The position numbers were made by a program, and so were the translations under genes. A DNA stretch of 64,000 nt from Amycolatopsis benzoatilytica AK 16/65. GTDB lineage: Bacteria > Actinomycetota > Actinomycetes > Mycobacteriales > Pseudonocardiaceae. Where the stretch lies: contig NZ_KB912942.1 of NCBI RefSeq assembly GCF_000383915.1, forward strand, positions 5,574,537-5,638,536, read 5' to 3'. The notes beneath the pieces were generated by a model. That model was not told the DNA's origin. It ran no database searches and saw only the letters and a list, made by a program, of their open reading frames with translations. Within the stretch, counting starts at the first letter, position 1; every line of letters begins with the position of its first letter. This document shows positions 19,273 through 27,891 of the stretch, one piece after another.

Positions 19273-19611
19273 CCCTCTACCGTCCCACTTAATTCCCGCT
19301 GTGTCCACAGTGGTCAAGACTGAGTCCATTGTGGCCACGAAATACCCACGTTCAGCCCAGTCCTTCAGCATGTCCACTTTAGACAAAGACACGCTCCGCA
19401 ACCCCCGCCGAAACGATCACCGCCGGACACCACCACCCGAGCGACGGCCAAACAGCCCAGCCCACCCGTCCGCCCGCCCCACGCCGACCGGCCCCCAGGC
19501 CGCCTCCACCCGCAAAATCCGGCGAACGGGACCCCTGACCAGCCAAGACACCGTTAACGGGGGGTGCCTAAAACCTGCTGCGACAGGCGTGTAATCTTAC
19601 TTTCACAACGA
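19273..19611. other. Intergenic region between the PadR gene and tRNA-fMet 1
   Basis: Near the left end is the dyad CTGTG-TC-CACAG (about 19299-19310) and the minus-strand TTGACC that may drive the PadR gene. Near the right end TAATCT at 19592-19597 is a good -10 for the tRNA at 19612, with no clear -35. I see no gene in between. Confidence 0.4.
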
Positions 19612-19685
19612 CGCGGGGTGGAGCAGCTCGGTAGCTCGCTGGGCTCATAACCCAGAGGTCGCAGGTTCAAATCCTGTCCCCGCTA
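19612..19685 (+). tRNA. Initiator tRNA-Met (CAT), copy 1
   Basis: 74 nt without encoded CCA. The acceptor stem starts with an unpaired C1 opposite T72, and the anticodon stem has three consecutive G-C pairs (TGGGCTCATAACCCA). Both are marks of formyl-methionine initiator tRNA. The anticodon CAT is at 19646-19648. The T arm reads GCAGGTTCAAATCCTGT. The copy at 20256-20329 is identical and faces it. Confidence 0.96.
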
Positions 19686-19690
19686 CTTCA

Positions 19691-19730
19691 GACTGAAGGC
19701 TCGTGCATCCGCACGAGCCTTCAGTCTTTT
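19691..19730 (+). terminator. Intrinsic terminator after tRNA-fMet 1
   Basis: A perfect 16-bp stem (GACTGAAGGCTCGTGC and complement, 19691-19726) with loop ATCC, followed directly by TTTT. Confidence 0.92.
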
Positions 19731-20209
19731 CCGCATCGGAACTCTCCGCCCCCTCGCCCGCCGCCACGCTCCGCAGACGCGGACTATCGCGCGGATGAGC
19801 CAACGGCACCGCACCGCCGACGGGCACGCGCCTTTCGCAGCCCGATCCGCACGAGCCTCCCCGCACCGCCCCGTCCGGGACGACCGAGGGGCGCAGGTCG
19901 CTCAGCGGCCCACCCGCCCCGCCGTGGCGACCTGGCTCGCGCCAGCCAGGCTCAAGCCGCCGACCGGTACAGCCACGCCCCAGACCGCCACCCAGCCTTC
20001 GAACAACCCCAAGGTCTGAACCACTGAACCCGACGCACCCGCGACCTGGGCCGCGCACCACAATTCCTGCAGCCCCAGGCACAACCGAAAGCCAGTCGCC
20101 GCCCCCCCAACCGCACCCCGAATCGGAACGCAACCCCGACCCGGGGGGTCCAGGGGGGGGCACCCCCCTGGCGGGGGTCTGGGGGTTCGACCCCCAGGGA
20201 CAAAACGAA
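19731..20209. other. Spacer between the two facing tRNA genes, with a G/C-run element
   Basis: I see no convincing gene here; a 198-codon minus-strand frame runs into both tRNA terminators and is rejected. At about 20143-20200 there is a cluster of G and C runs (GGGGGGG, CCCCCC, GGGGG and CCCCC alternating) that can form a strong stem or a G-quadruplex. Similar G-run arrays are known to me near actinobacterial tRNA genes, and their role is unclear. Confidence 0.45.
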
Positions 20210-20247
20210 AGAGGCGTGACTCGCGATTTCCGCGAGTACACGCCTCT
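20201..20247 (-). terminator. Intrinsic terminator after tRNA-fMet 2
   Basis: Read on the minus strand, AGAGGCGTG and ACTCGCG pair with CGCGAGT and ACGCCTCT across one mismatch around a GAAAT loop (20210-20247), followed by TTCGTTTTG. Confidence 0.8.
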
Positions 20248-20255
20248 GACCTCTG

Positions 20256-20329
20256 TAGCGGGGACAGGATTTGAACCTGCGACCTCTGGGTTATGAGCCC
20301 AGCGAGCTACCGAGCTGCTCCACCCCGCG
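20256..20329 (-). tRNA. Initiator tRNA-Met (CAT), copy 2
   Basis: Identical over all 74 nt to the copy at 19612-19685, with the same C1xU72 mismatch and three G-C anticodon pairs. The identity extends four bases upstream of each 5' end (ACGA). The two genes form a 78-bp inverted repeat about 570 bp apart and are transcribed towards each other. Confidence 0.96.
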
Positions 20330-20396
20330 TCGTAGGACCTACTTTACGCCAGGCTTTCCGCCTGGCGCAAAGCAGGTGCCCATTAGGTAACAGACG

Positions 20397-23300
20397 TCAC
20401 CCGCCCGGCTGGGACGGCGCTCCGCTGGAGGGCGGAGTGCTCGGCTTGGCGGCCTCGTATTCGGTGATCGCCTGGGACAGCGCCTGCAGCGCCGAGCCCT
20501 GGTCGGCGAAGTTGCCCGACTGCTGCGCTGCCTTGAGTCTGGCGAGCGCGGCCTGGATGTCGCCGACGGCCTTGTCCAGTGCCGGGTTGTTGGCGTTGCC
20601 CGGCGGCGGGGTCGTCGCGGGCGGCGTGGTCGTGCCGGGGTTCGGCGTGGTCGGCGGCGGGGTCGTGGCCGGGGTGCCGGTGTCCTTGGGCCCGGCCGCG
20701 ACCGCTCCGGTGCCGGCGCCGAACACCTGGTCCAGTGCCTCGCTCAGAGTGGCCGCGTAGCCGACCTTGCCGCCGAACGAGACGAGGACGCGGGCTAGCT
20801 GGGGATAGCTGTTCTGGTTGCGCTGCCGGATGTAGACGGGTTCGACGTTGAGGAACCCGTCGGCTACTGGCAGCGTGATCAGGTTGCCGTAGATGGGAAT
20901 GATGTTGGGGTTGTTGAGCAGAGTGCGGTCTTGCGCCACTCGCGGGTCGCTCTGGAATCTGTTCTGGACTTGGACCGGGCCCTCGACCTGGTTCGTCCCG
21001 GTGGACGCGGCCAGCCGGAGCACTCGGATCGCCCCGTAGTCCTGCGGATCGGAGGAGACTGTCATCCAGGCCGACAGGTACTGCCGCTGCAGACCGGTGA
21101 GCGCGCTGGTCAGCTGGAACGTCGGCTTGCCTTCGCCGGCGGCGTTGGCGAGCACGTAGTAGCCCGGCTGGTTCGCGACGTTCGAGCCGGCCGCGGTGGA
21201 GCTGCCGTCCTCGGTCGGGTCCTGCGGGATGCTCCAGAACGCTTGCTGCGCATAGAACTCCTGCGGGCTCTCCACGTGGTAGCGGGCGAGCAGCTCGCGC
21301 TGGACCTTGAACAGGTCCTCCGGGTAGCGGAAGTGCGAGCGCAGCTCCGGCGAAATGTCCGAGCTGGGCTTCACCATGCCCGGGAACACATTTTCCCACG
21401 CCTTGAGGACCGGCTCGTTGTCGTCGATCGAGTACAGGGTGACGGTGCCGTCGAACGCGTCGACGGTCGCCTTCACCGAGTTGCGGATGTAGTTGATCGA
21501 GTTGTTGGCCTGTTTGGCCACGCCGTTGAGCGAGTCGTTCGTCGCCTCGCCCAGTTGGGTCTGCTGGGCGTACGGGTAGTTGTTGAGCGTGGTGTAGCCG
21601 TCGACGATCCAGAGGATGCGGCCGTTGACCACGGCCGGGTACGGGTCGCCGTCGAGGGTGAGCCACGGCGCGACCTTGCTGACCCGGTCGCGCGGTTCGC
21701 GGTTGTACATGATCTTCGAGCCGTCGCCGACGGCGTCGGAGAAGAGGATCTTCGGTTCGCGGTATTCGGCGGCGAACGTCAACCGGTTGAACCAGTTGCC
21801 GAGCGAGACGCCGCCCTTGCCGTCGTACAGGTAGCTGCGCTGGGCGGCGGTGTCGTACTCGCCGGGCGCCTTGCCGGGGGTGCCGCCGACGATCGCGTAG
21901 TCGGCCTGGTTGGCCAGTTCCCCGTAGTAGATCCGCGGCTGGGAGACCTTGATCCCGGGCTGGCCGTTGACCGCGCCGGCCCCGGCCGGGTTGGCGGTGT
22001 CGCTCGTGGTGGCGAGCGGGTAGCCGCCGTCGGAGTTCAGGTCCTTCACCGCGCGGTCGACGGTGTTGGCGGGCGCGGCGACGAACCCGTTGCCGTGCGT
22101 GTAGACCAGGTGCTTGTTGATCCAGTTGGTCTGGTTGCCGGTGAGCCCGTCGCTCTTGATTTCCTTGGCGGCCACGATGTAGTCCTGCGTGGTGCCGCCG
22201 ATCGTGTACCGGTCGATGTCGAGCTTCTGCGGGAAGCCGTAGAAGTTCTCGCTGCCGACGCGCTGGGTGAACGTGTCGCTGAGGACGTTCGGGTCGAGCA
22301 GGCGGATGTTGGACAGCGTGCTGGCGTCGTTCTTGACCGCCGCGGCGGTGGCGTCGGTTTTGCCCGCGTACTGCTCGTACTTGACGCCGGAGAGCCCGTA
22401 CGCCGCACGCGTCGCGTCCATGTTGCGCTGGATCGACGGCGCTTCCTTCTCGTTCGCGTTCGGCTTGACCGAGAACTGGTCGAGCACGGCCGGCCAGGCG
22501 ACCCCGACCAGCACGCCGGACAGGATCAGCAGCACCAGCGAGATCGCCGGCAGCTGCAGGTTGCGCAGGAACGCCCCGGCGAAGAACGCGATCGCGCAGA
22601 TCACCGAGATGCACAGCAGGATCAGCTTGGCCGGCAGCACCGCGTTGAGGTCGGTGTAGGTGGCGCCGTTGAACAGCGGCATGTCCCGGTCCGACAGCAG
22701 CAGGTTGTACCGGTCGAAGAAGTACTCGACCGCCTTGAGCAGAACGAAAAGCCCGACCGTGATGGCGAGCTGGGCGCGGGTCGGGCCGGCCAGCTGGCCG
22801 CCGCGGCCGGCGAGCCGGATGCCGCCGAAGAGGTAGTGCGCGATCAGCGCGCCGAAGAACGAGACGACGACCGTGACGAAGAGCCAGCCGAGCAGCCAGT
22901 TCACGAACGGCAGGGTGAAGGCGTAGAAGCCGATGTCGATGCCGAACTGCGGGTCTTTCTGGCCGAACGAGGTGCCGTTGAGAAACAGCTGGATGGTCTG
23001 CCAGTCGCCGTTCGCGGACGCGCCCGCGATGACGCCGGTGAGCACCGGGATGCCGATGCCGAACAGCCGGATCCGGCTGACGACCACCGAGCGGTAGCGC
23101 GACAGCGGGTCGTCGCGTCCGGACACCGGCACGAAGACCGGGCGAGTGCGGTAAGCGATCAGCAGGCTGACTCCCAGCGCGCCGCCGACCAGCAGCCCCA
23201 CCGCCAGGAACAGCACGAGCCGGGTGAGGATTTCGGTGGTGAAGACCGATCGGGCGCCCAGCTCGCCGAACCACAACCAGTCCACATAGGTGCTCAGCAA

Positions 23301-23402
23301 CCGGACGCCGGCCAGCAAGGCCAGCACGATCACCGCGGCGATGATGAGGAGTATCCGGCTGCGCCGGGACAGCTTCAGGCTCACCGGGGGCCGAGTCGCC
23401 AC
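20397..23402 (-). CDS. UPF0182 family large membrane protein
   Basis: 1001 residues from GTG 23400-23402, set by AGGAG seven bases before it. The N-terminal third has about seven membrane helices, including the family phrases YVDWLWFGELG and DIGFYAFTLPFVNWLLGW. The middle (about residues 330-880) is the large extracytoplasmic UPF0182 domain, with VYTHGNGFVAAPAN, FSDAVGDGSKIMYNREPRDRV and WIVDGYTTLNNYPYA. The tail is rich in Pro/Thr (TPATTPPPTTPNPGTTTPP) before a short helix and ends SQPGG. Function is not established; the position next to the PDZ/Lon-like gene and DUF2342 matches M. tuberculosis Rv3193c. Confidence 0.93.
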   Translation of the reverse strand: MATRPPVSLKLSRRSRILLIIAAVIVLALLAGVRLLSTYVDWLWFGELGARSVFTTEILTRLVLFLAVGLLVGGALGVSLLIAYRTRPVFVPVSGRDDPLSRYRSVVVSRIRLFGIGIPVLTGVIAGASANGDWQTIQLFLNGTSFGQKDPQFGIDIGFYAFTLPFVNWLLGWLFVTVVVSFFGALIAHYLFGGIRLAGRGGQLAGPTRAQLAITVGLFVLLKAVEYFFDRYNLLLSDRDMPLFNGATYTDLNAVLPAKLILLCISVICAIAFFAGAFLRNLQLPAISLVLLILSGVLVGVAWPAVLDQFSVKPNANEKEAPSIQRNMDATRAAYGLSGVKYEQYAGKTDATAAAVKNDASTLSNIRLLDPNVLSDTFTQRVGSENFYGFPQKLDIDRYTIGGTTQDYIVAAKEIKSDGLTGNQTNWINKHLVYTHGNGFVAAPANTVDRAVKDLNSDGGYPLATTSDTANPAGAGAVNGQPGIKVSQPRIYYGELANQADYAIVGGTPGKAPGEYDTAAQRSYLYDGKGGVSLGNWFNRLTFAAEYREPKILFSDAVGDGSKIMYNREPRDRVSKVAPWLTLDGDPYPAVVNGRILWIVDGYTTLNNYPYAQQTQLGEATNDSLNGVAKQANNSINYIRNSVKATVDAFDGTVTLYSIDDNEPVLKAWENVFPGMVKPSSDISPELRSHFRYPEDLFKVQRELLARYHVESPQEFYAQQAFWSIPQDPTEDGSSTAAGSNVANQPGYYVLANAAGEGKPTFQLTSALTGLQRQYLSAWMTVSSDPQDYGAIRVLRLAASTGTNQVEGPVQVQNRFQSDPRVAQDRTLLNNPNIIPIYGNLITLPVADGFLNVEPVYIRQRNQNSYPQLARVLVSFGGKVGYAATLSEALDQVFGAGTGAVAAGPKDTGTPATTPPPTTPNPGTTTPPATTPPPGNANNPALDKAVGDIQAALARLKAAQQSGNFADQGSALQALSQAITEYEAAKPSTPPSSGAPSQPGG

Positions 23403-23542
23403 GGCTACGCTCCTGTCTTCGTGAACACGTCCGCACGGGGACGGAGAGGTCCCCGTGACCTCTAACTCTACGGATGGGGTCGCGAGTTCCCGGGACCGCC
23501 CAAACCGGGCGCGCGCGGCGCGTCGCGGGGCCGCCTGCGACG

Positions 23543-24112
23543 ATGGTCTCCATGCCACCGAGTGAGCCGTCTGCCGCCCACCCTGTCGCCGGGCTGGCCC
23601 GGGAAGTCGAAGAGTTCGTCGCCTCCGCCGGCTGGGACCAGCCGCCGCAACTGTTCGCGCTGGTGCCGACCGCGGCGCTGCTCGACGAGCAGCCCGAACT
23701 GGCCGGTCAGCTGGACCGGGCGAACCCGCTGACCCCGGTGGCGCAGGACGCGCTGCCGGACGGCGACCTCGCCGAATCGCTCGGCCGCATCGCGTGGCCG
23801 GAGATCGTCGTCGGATGCGCGCTGGCGCAGGAGATCATCGTGCTGCCGCCGGACGCGGAGGCGGAGCTCGAAGGGTTCGCCGAGGCGGACGCGGCGAGCC
23901 TGCGCAAGGCCGCCGCGGACCACCCGCGCCGCACCGAAGCGCGTCTCGTGGCCGCCGTGCTGCGCGACGGCGAGACCGCCTGCGTGATGCGGCTGCGCGG
24001 CGTCCAGCCCGGTGACGAGACGAACGACGAGAACGCGGTGGACGAACTGGTGGAAAGCGCGGACCTCGCGCCGAACCTGCTGGAAGCGTTGAAGGCCACG
24101 CTGCAGCCCTGA
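23543..24112 (+). CDS. PPA1309-family conserved protein
   Basis: 189 residues (186 if the ATG at 23552 is used; neither start has a clear ribosome site). Small soluble actinobacterial protein with LAREVEEFVASAGWDQPPQLFALV near the start, WPEIVVGCALAQEIIVLPP in the middle and a C-terminal MRLRGVQPGDETND...NLLEALKATL helix. Members are found next to the UPF0182 / PDZ-protease genes across actinobacteria. The fold resembles small secretion or chaperone-like proteins, but the function is unknown. Divergent from UPF0182 and convergent with the PDZ gene across a family-B hairpin. Confidence 0.82.
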   Translation: MVSMPPSEPSAAHPVAGLAREVEEFVASAGWDQPPQLFALVPTAALLDEQPELAGQLDRANPLTPVAQDALPDGDLAESLGRIAWPEIVVGCALAQEIIVLPPDAEAELEGFAEADAASLRKAAADHPRRTEARLVAAVLRDGETACVMRLRGVQPGDETNDENAVDELVESADLAPNLLEALKATLQP

Positions 24113-24158
24113 CCCACGGCCGGCTGGCCCCTCCGGCCGCCCGCCGCCCCGGCCAAAA

Positions 24159-24210
24159 GCCGTGAAGGGCCCTTTCCGGGAATCTGATTCCGGAAAGGGC
24201 CCTTCACGGC
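24159..24210. repeat. Family-B hairpin repeat, copy 2
   Basis: 21-bp perfect arms beginning GCCGTGAAGGGCCCTTTC (24159-24179, complement 24190-24210). The 10-base loop GAATCTGATT can itself extend the stem (GAATC-T-GATTC). It lies between convergent genes and has the same GTGAAGGG ends as copies 1, 3 and 4. Confidence 0.88.
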
Positions 24211-24229
24211 TTCGTCGAGTCGCCGCCGG

Positions 24230-25351
24230 TCAGCAATGCGCGGTCGGCCGTCCGGCCTTCAGGTTGTCCAGCTGGGCGAGCGCGTCGTCCAGTGTGGACA
24301 CCTTGATGAGGTTGAGCCCGGCCGGCGCGGCCGACGCGGCCTCGGCGCAGTTGTGCTCGGGCACCAGGAAGTCGGTCGCGCCGGCTTCCTTCGCTCCGAT
24401 GACCTTGAACGAGATGCCGCCGATCGGCCCGACCTGCCCGGTCTCGCTGATCTCGCCGGTGCCCGCGATGTGCCGGCCGCCGGCCAGGTTGCTGTCCGGC
24501 TTCCCGGGCGGAGTGAGCCGGTCGATGATCGCGAGGGTGAACATCAGGCCGGCCGACGGGCCGCCGACGTCCTGCAGCGAGATGTCGACGGTGAACGGGG
24601 CGATCGCCTTGTCCACCGCGGTCAGCCCGAGGAACCCCTGGGTCCGGTCGCTGCGCTGGGCGAGCGTGACCGGCACGGTCCGTTCCGCCTGGCCGAGATG
24701 CTGGAAGGTGACCTGGACGCTGTCCCCCGGCTTGGTGTTGGTCAGCGCCGCGGCGACTTCGGCGGCTTCCTGGACCCGCTTGCCGTTGACCGCGACGAGC
24801 TTGTCGCCGGGGGCGAGGATGTGGTCGGCCGGGCTGCCGGAGACGATCTGCTTCGCGACCACCTGCACCGGGTAGCCGAGGTGGCGCAGCGCGGCGACCT
24901 GCGCGTTGCTCTGCGAGTTCTGCAGCTGCTGGATGTTCTCCTGCTTGACCTGCTCGTTCGTCTCGCCCGGCTTGTAGTACTCCTCGCGCGGCGCGAGCGC
25001 GTAGCGGCCGCTGGCCCACAGGCCGAGCGCGGTGAACAGGTTGATCCCGTCGTTCAGCGAGACGGTGGTCATCCGCAGCTCGCCGGTGGTGTCGTAGCTC
25101 TGCTGCCCCTTGACCTGGATCACCGCGTTGCCCGCGGCGTCGCGGCCGAGGGTGTCGTAGGTGGGGCCGGGGCTGATCGCGACGTAGGGCACCTGGACCA
25201 GGAACCCGGCCACGACGAACACCAGGAACAGCACGCCGCTGACCGTCATCGTCCAGCCTCGGCGGGTCATCCGCCGGTCGCGGCGGGACGACGCGTCCGG
25301 CGGCTCGGCGCGGCTGGACTGGTTCGCGGTCTCCTCGTCCGGTTTGGTCAC
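24230..25351 (-). CDS. PDZ domain protein with Lon-type serine protease domain (YlbL-like)
   Basis: 373 residues, anchored by one N-terminal membrane helix (residues 35-55, after the basic RRDRRMTRRGW). A PDZ domain covers about residues 160-235 (VAKQIVSGSPADHILAPGDKL). The C-terminal Lon-like domain has Ser266 in GGPSAGLMF and Lys316 in GPIGGISFK, aligned with the Ser-Lys dyad of Lon. The active site faces the cell exterior, so it probably cleaves membrane or exported proteins. The GTG start at 25349-25351 is divergent from DUF2342. In M. tuberculosis this is the position of Rv3194c. Confidence 0.92.
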   Translation of the reverse strand: MTKPDEETANQSSRAEPPDASSRRDRRMTRRGWTMTVSGVLFLVFVVAGFLVQVPYVAISPGPTYDTLGRDAAGNAVIQVKGQQSYDTTGELRMTTVSLNDGINLFTALGLWASGRYALAPREEYYKPGETNEQVKQENIQQLQNSQSNAQVAALRHLGYPVQVVAKQIVSGSPADHILAPGDKLVAVNGKRVQEAAEVAAALTNTKPGDSVQVTFQHLGQAERTVPVTLAQRSDRTQGFLGLTAVDKAIAPFTVDISLQDVGGPSAGLMFTLAIIDRLTPPGKPDSNLAGGRHIAGTGEISETGQVGPIGGISFKVIGAKEAGATDFLVPEHNCAEAASAAPAGLNLIKVSTLDDALAQLDNLKAGRPTAHC

Positions 25352-25440
25352 GAGCGACAGCGTACGGTGACGGTGTTCGCTTCCCGGTGAAGGCCACGGT
25401 TGACGCGCTGACGCGGCCCGCACCCGCGTACGGTGGACCT

Positions 25441-26874
25441 ATGAGCAATCCCCCGTTCGGCTTCGGACCGCCCGATCCCGACAAGCGCGGCGACGACGAC
25501 CCTTCGAACCCGGGACCCTCCGGTGCCGAGGCGTTCAACCAGCTGGGCCAGATGCTGAGCCAGCTGGGGCAGATGATGAGCCAGGCGGGCTCGTCTAGCG
25601 GGCCGGTCAACTACGACCTGGCGAAACAGATCGCGCTGCAGAACCTGAGCGGACGGGACGACGCCAAGATCGGCTTTTCCTCCTCCGGCGGCCCCGGCGA
25701 CTCCGCGACCGCCGTGCGCGACGCCGCTCATCTGGCAGAACTGTGGCTGGACGCGGCGACGATCCTGCCCGCGGGTGCGACGACGACCGTGTCGTGGTCC
25801 GCGCGTACCTGGGTGGAGAAGACCCTGCCGACCTGGCAGCTGCTGTGCGACCCGGTGGCGCAGCAGATGTCCGGCGCGTGGCTGCAGGCGCTGCCCGAAG
25901 AGGCGAAGCAGGCAGCCGGCCCGCTGCTGTCGATGATGGGGCAGATGGGTGGAATGGCGTTCGGCTCGCAGCTCGGCAACGCGCTCGCGCAGCTGGCGCA
26001 GGAGGTGCTGACCTCGACCGAAGTCGGCCTGCCGCTCGGCCCGGCCGCCACCTCGGCGCTGCTGCCGGCGAACATCGAGAAGTTCACCGAGGGCCTGGAG
26101 TTGCCCGCCAGCGAGGTCCTGGTGTTCCTCGCCGCCCGCGAAGCCGCGCACCAGCGTCTGTTCGCGCACGTGCCGTGGCTGCGCCAGCGTCTGCTCGGCA
26201 CGGTCCAGGAATTCGCCCGCGGAATCACCGTCGACACGTCGGCACTGGAGTCCCTGGCTGGTCGCATCGACCCGGCGAACCCGGCGAGCATCGAGGAAGC
26301 GATGTCCTCGGGTCTGCTGGAACCGCAGACGACCCCAGAGCAGCAGGCCGCGCTGAAGCGCCTGGAAACACTGCTGGCCCTGGTCGAGGGCTGGGTGGAC
26401 GTGGTGGTGGCCGAGGCCATCGGCGACCGTCTGCCCGGTGCCGGTGCGCTGCGCGAGACCCTGCGCCGCCGCCGCGCGACCGGCGGACCGGCGGAGCAGA
26501 CCTTCGCCACGCTGGTCGGCCTGGAGCTGCGTCCTCGCCGGATGCGCGCCGCGTCGTCGCTGTGGAAGCTCGTCGGAGAACGCTACGGCCTGGAAAAGCG
26601 CGACGGCCTCTGGTCGCACCCGGACCTCATGCCGACCGCGGAGGACCTGGACGAGCCGCTGGACTTCGCCGAGCGCCTGGCCGAGGCAGCCGCGATCCCG
26701 GCGGATCTGGACCCGATCGCGGAGCTGGAGCGGACGGAGAAGGCGGAGCGCGAGGCCCGGGAAGCGAAGTCCAGCTCCGGTTCCGGCGCTGGCGAAACGC
26801 CGTCCGCCGACGACGCCAAGGGCACCGAGACCCCCAAGGACACTCCGAAGGACGAGGGAAACCCGCCCGCCTGA
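25441..26874 (+). CDS. DUF2342 zinc-metalloprotease-like protein (F420-associated family)
   Basis: 477 residues. A flexible N-terminus (MSNPPFGFGPPDPDKRGDDD and glutamine/methionine-rich LGQMLSQLGQMMSQ) leads into the conserved domain with AAHLAELWLDAATILP, MGGMAFGSQLGNALAQLAQEV and LEGWVDVVV-type helices (here LVEGWVDVVVAEAIGDRLPG). The metalloprotease-like helix reads FLAAREAAHQRLF, so the first His of HExxH is Arg, which I recall as common in this family and casts doubt on activity. The tail is acidic and repetitive (SGSGAGETPSADDAKG). Equivalent in position to Rv3195. Confidence 0.88.
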   Translation: MSNPPFGFGPPDPDKRGDDDPSNPGPSGAEAFNQLGQMLSQLGQMMSQAGSSSGPVNYDLAKQIALQNLSGRDDAKIGFSSSGGPGDSATAVRDAAHLAELWLDAATILPAGATTTVSWSARTWVEKTLPTWQLLCDPVAQQMSGAWLQALPEEAKQAAGPLLSMMGQMGGMAFGSQLGNALAQLAQEVLTSTEVGLPLGPAATSALLPANIEKFTEGLELPASEVLVFLAAREAAHQRLFAHVPWLRQRLLGTVQEFARGITVDTSALESLAGRIDPANPASIEEAMSSGLLEPQTTPEQQAALKRLETLLALVEGWVDVVVAEAIGDRLPGAGALRETLRRRRATGGPAEQTFATLVGLELRPRRMRAASSLWKLVGERYGLEKRDGLWSHPDLMPTAEDLDEPLDFAERLAEAAAIPADLDPIAELERTEKAEREAREAKSSSGSGAGETPSADDAKGTETPKDTPKDEGNPPA

Positions 26875-27164
26875 GCCCTCACCCGGGCGGTCTCTCCAGG
26901 AATGCTCTGACCGCCCGCTCATTCCCACCCGCGCGGCCCGCCTCGACCTCCTCGAGCCGGGCCGCGCGGCTGTTCTGCCCGGTCCAGCCGCGACCGACTC
27001 AACGGTGCCAGCAGCCGCTTCCCGCTCCATTCGCCGATCGCTCGCCACCGCCGGCCACTCGCCGCCCCAGCCGGCCGCGCACCACCTTGCCGACCGCTCA
27101 CGACCCCAGCCCGCCGCTCACATCCCGGCCGACCGCTCACCATCCCGGCCGGGCTCCGGCCAGC
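26875..27164. other. Convergent intergenic region with imperfect repeats
   Basis: No gene is seen. The right part holds degenerate copies of CCGACCGCTCAC followed by CCC-rich sequence. The stem CGGCCCGCCTCGAC / CGAGCCGGGCCGCG around 26934-26966 could fold as a weak terminator. Confidence 0.35.
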
Positions 27165-27752
27165 TCAGTCTTCCTCCGATATCCCCCACCCCGCCGCCGC
27201 GGACAGCCCCTCCAGATACCCGATCGCCCGTTCCGTCTTCGGGTACCGGTTGACGAGTGCCCAGAACGCCGCGTCGTGCCCGGGCTCGCGCAGGTGGGCC
27301 AGCTCGTGCACCAGGACGTAGTCCAGCACCCATTGCGGCACCCGCTGGAGCCGGTCGCTGACCCGGATCGTCGCGTCCACTGGAGTGCACGAGGCCCATC
27401 GGGTCCGCATCGGCGGCACCCAGCGCACGCTGGCCGGCAACGCTTTCCCGTCCAGGTATTTCGCCACGAGCATGGTGCAGCGCGTCAGCAGCACCGCGTC
27501 CGACGACTTGGGCGGAGCCGCCGCCTTCGCGCCGGAGCGCAACAGCTTGCGCTCCATCTCCGCGACCCAATGCCTCTCTTCCGCGCGGGTCATCCGTGCC
27601 GGAATGAGCACCACCAGGGTGTCGTCTTTCCAGTACGCGGTGACCGTCCGGTGCCTGCGCTGGCTGCGCCGCACCTCGACCTTGTGCCGTGGAGTGTCCG
27701 AGGGGGCGTTCGCGCCCCTGCCCTTAAGCGAGGGCGTCCGTGCTTCGACCAC
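27165..27752 (-). CDS. YgjP/WSS1-like M48-type metallopeptidase (DUF45)
   Basis: 195 residues from GTG 27750-27752. The catalytic helix is VLVHELAHLREPGHDAAFW, where HELAH plus the downstream GH..AFW is the DUF45 signature. RTRWASCTPVDATIRVSDRL, the 'RWGSCSS'-like strand, precedes it. Members act as DNA-protein-crosslink or intracellular proteases in some lineages. Soluble, no signal peptide. It is divergent from the cyclodehydratase-like gene across 139 bp that carries two opposed TTGTCCACA boxes. Confidence 0.86.
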   Translation of the reverse strand: MVEARTPSLKGRGANAPSDTPRHKVEVRRSQRRHRTVTAYWKDDTLVVLIPARMTRAEERHWVAEMERKLLRSGAKAAAPPKSSDAVLLTRCTMLVAKYLDGKALPASVRWVPPMRTRWASCTPVDATIRVSDRLQRVPQWVLDYVLVHELAHLREPGHDAAFWALVNRYPKTERAIGYLEGLSAAAGWGISEED

Positions 27753-27810
27753 CCCACAACGGTAAGGCTCAGCACCGACAACTTGGAGCGCCGAAAAGGT
27801 CACAGACCTG

Positions 27811-27842
27811 AGTTGTCCACAACTTGCTCTCCCTGTGGACAA
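27811..27842. promoter_or_regulatory. Pair of inverted perfect DnaA-box-like 9-mers
   Basis: TTGTCCACA at 27813-27821 and its reverse complement TGTGGACAA at 27834-27842, facing each other across 12 bases. The left one lies within the palindrome AGTTGTCCACAACT. TTGTCCACA is the strong DnaA box of Streptomyces. No replication genes are nearby, so an accessory DnaA-binding locus or another regulator with the same motif is possible. Confidence 0.6.
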
Positions 27843-27891
27843 CTGGGTTTCCCACCCGCTCGTGGCGCTGCGTGACTGCCAAGCTGGCCGT

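Noticed and set aside
19645..20241. A 198-codon minus-strand frame between the tRNA genes
   Set aside because: It starts in one tRNA terminator and ends in the other and consists of low-complexity Gly/Arg from G/C runs.
27835..27891. Earlier ATG for the leader-binding protein
   Set aside because: It would start inside the DnaA-box-like element and adds 19 residues with no family resemblance.
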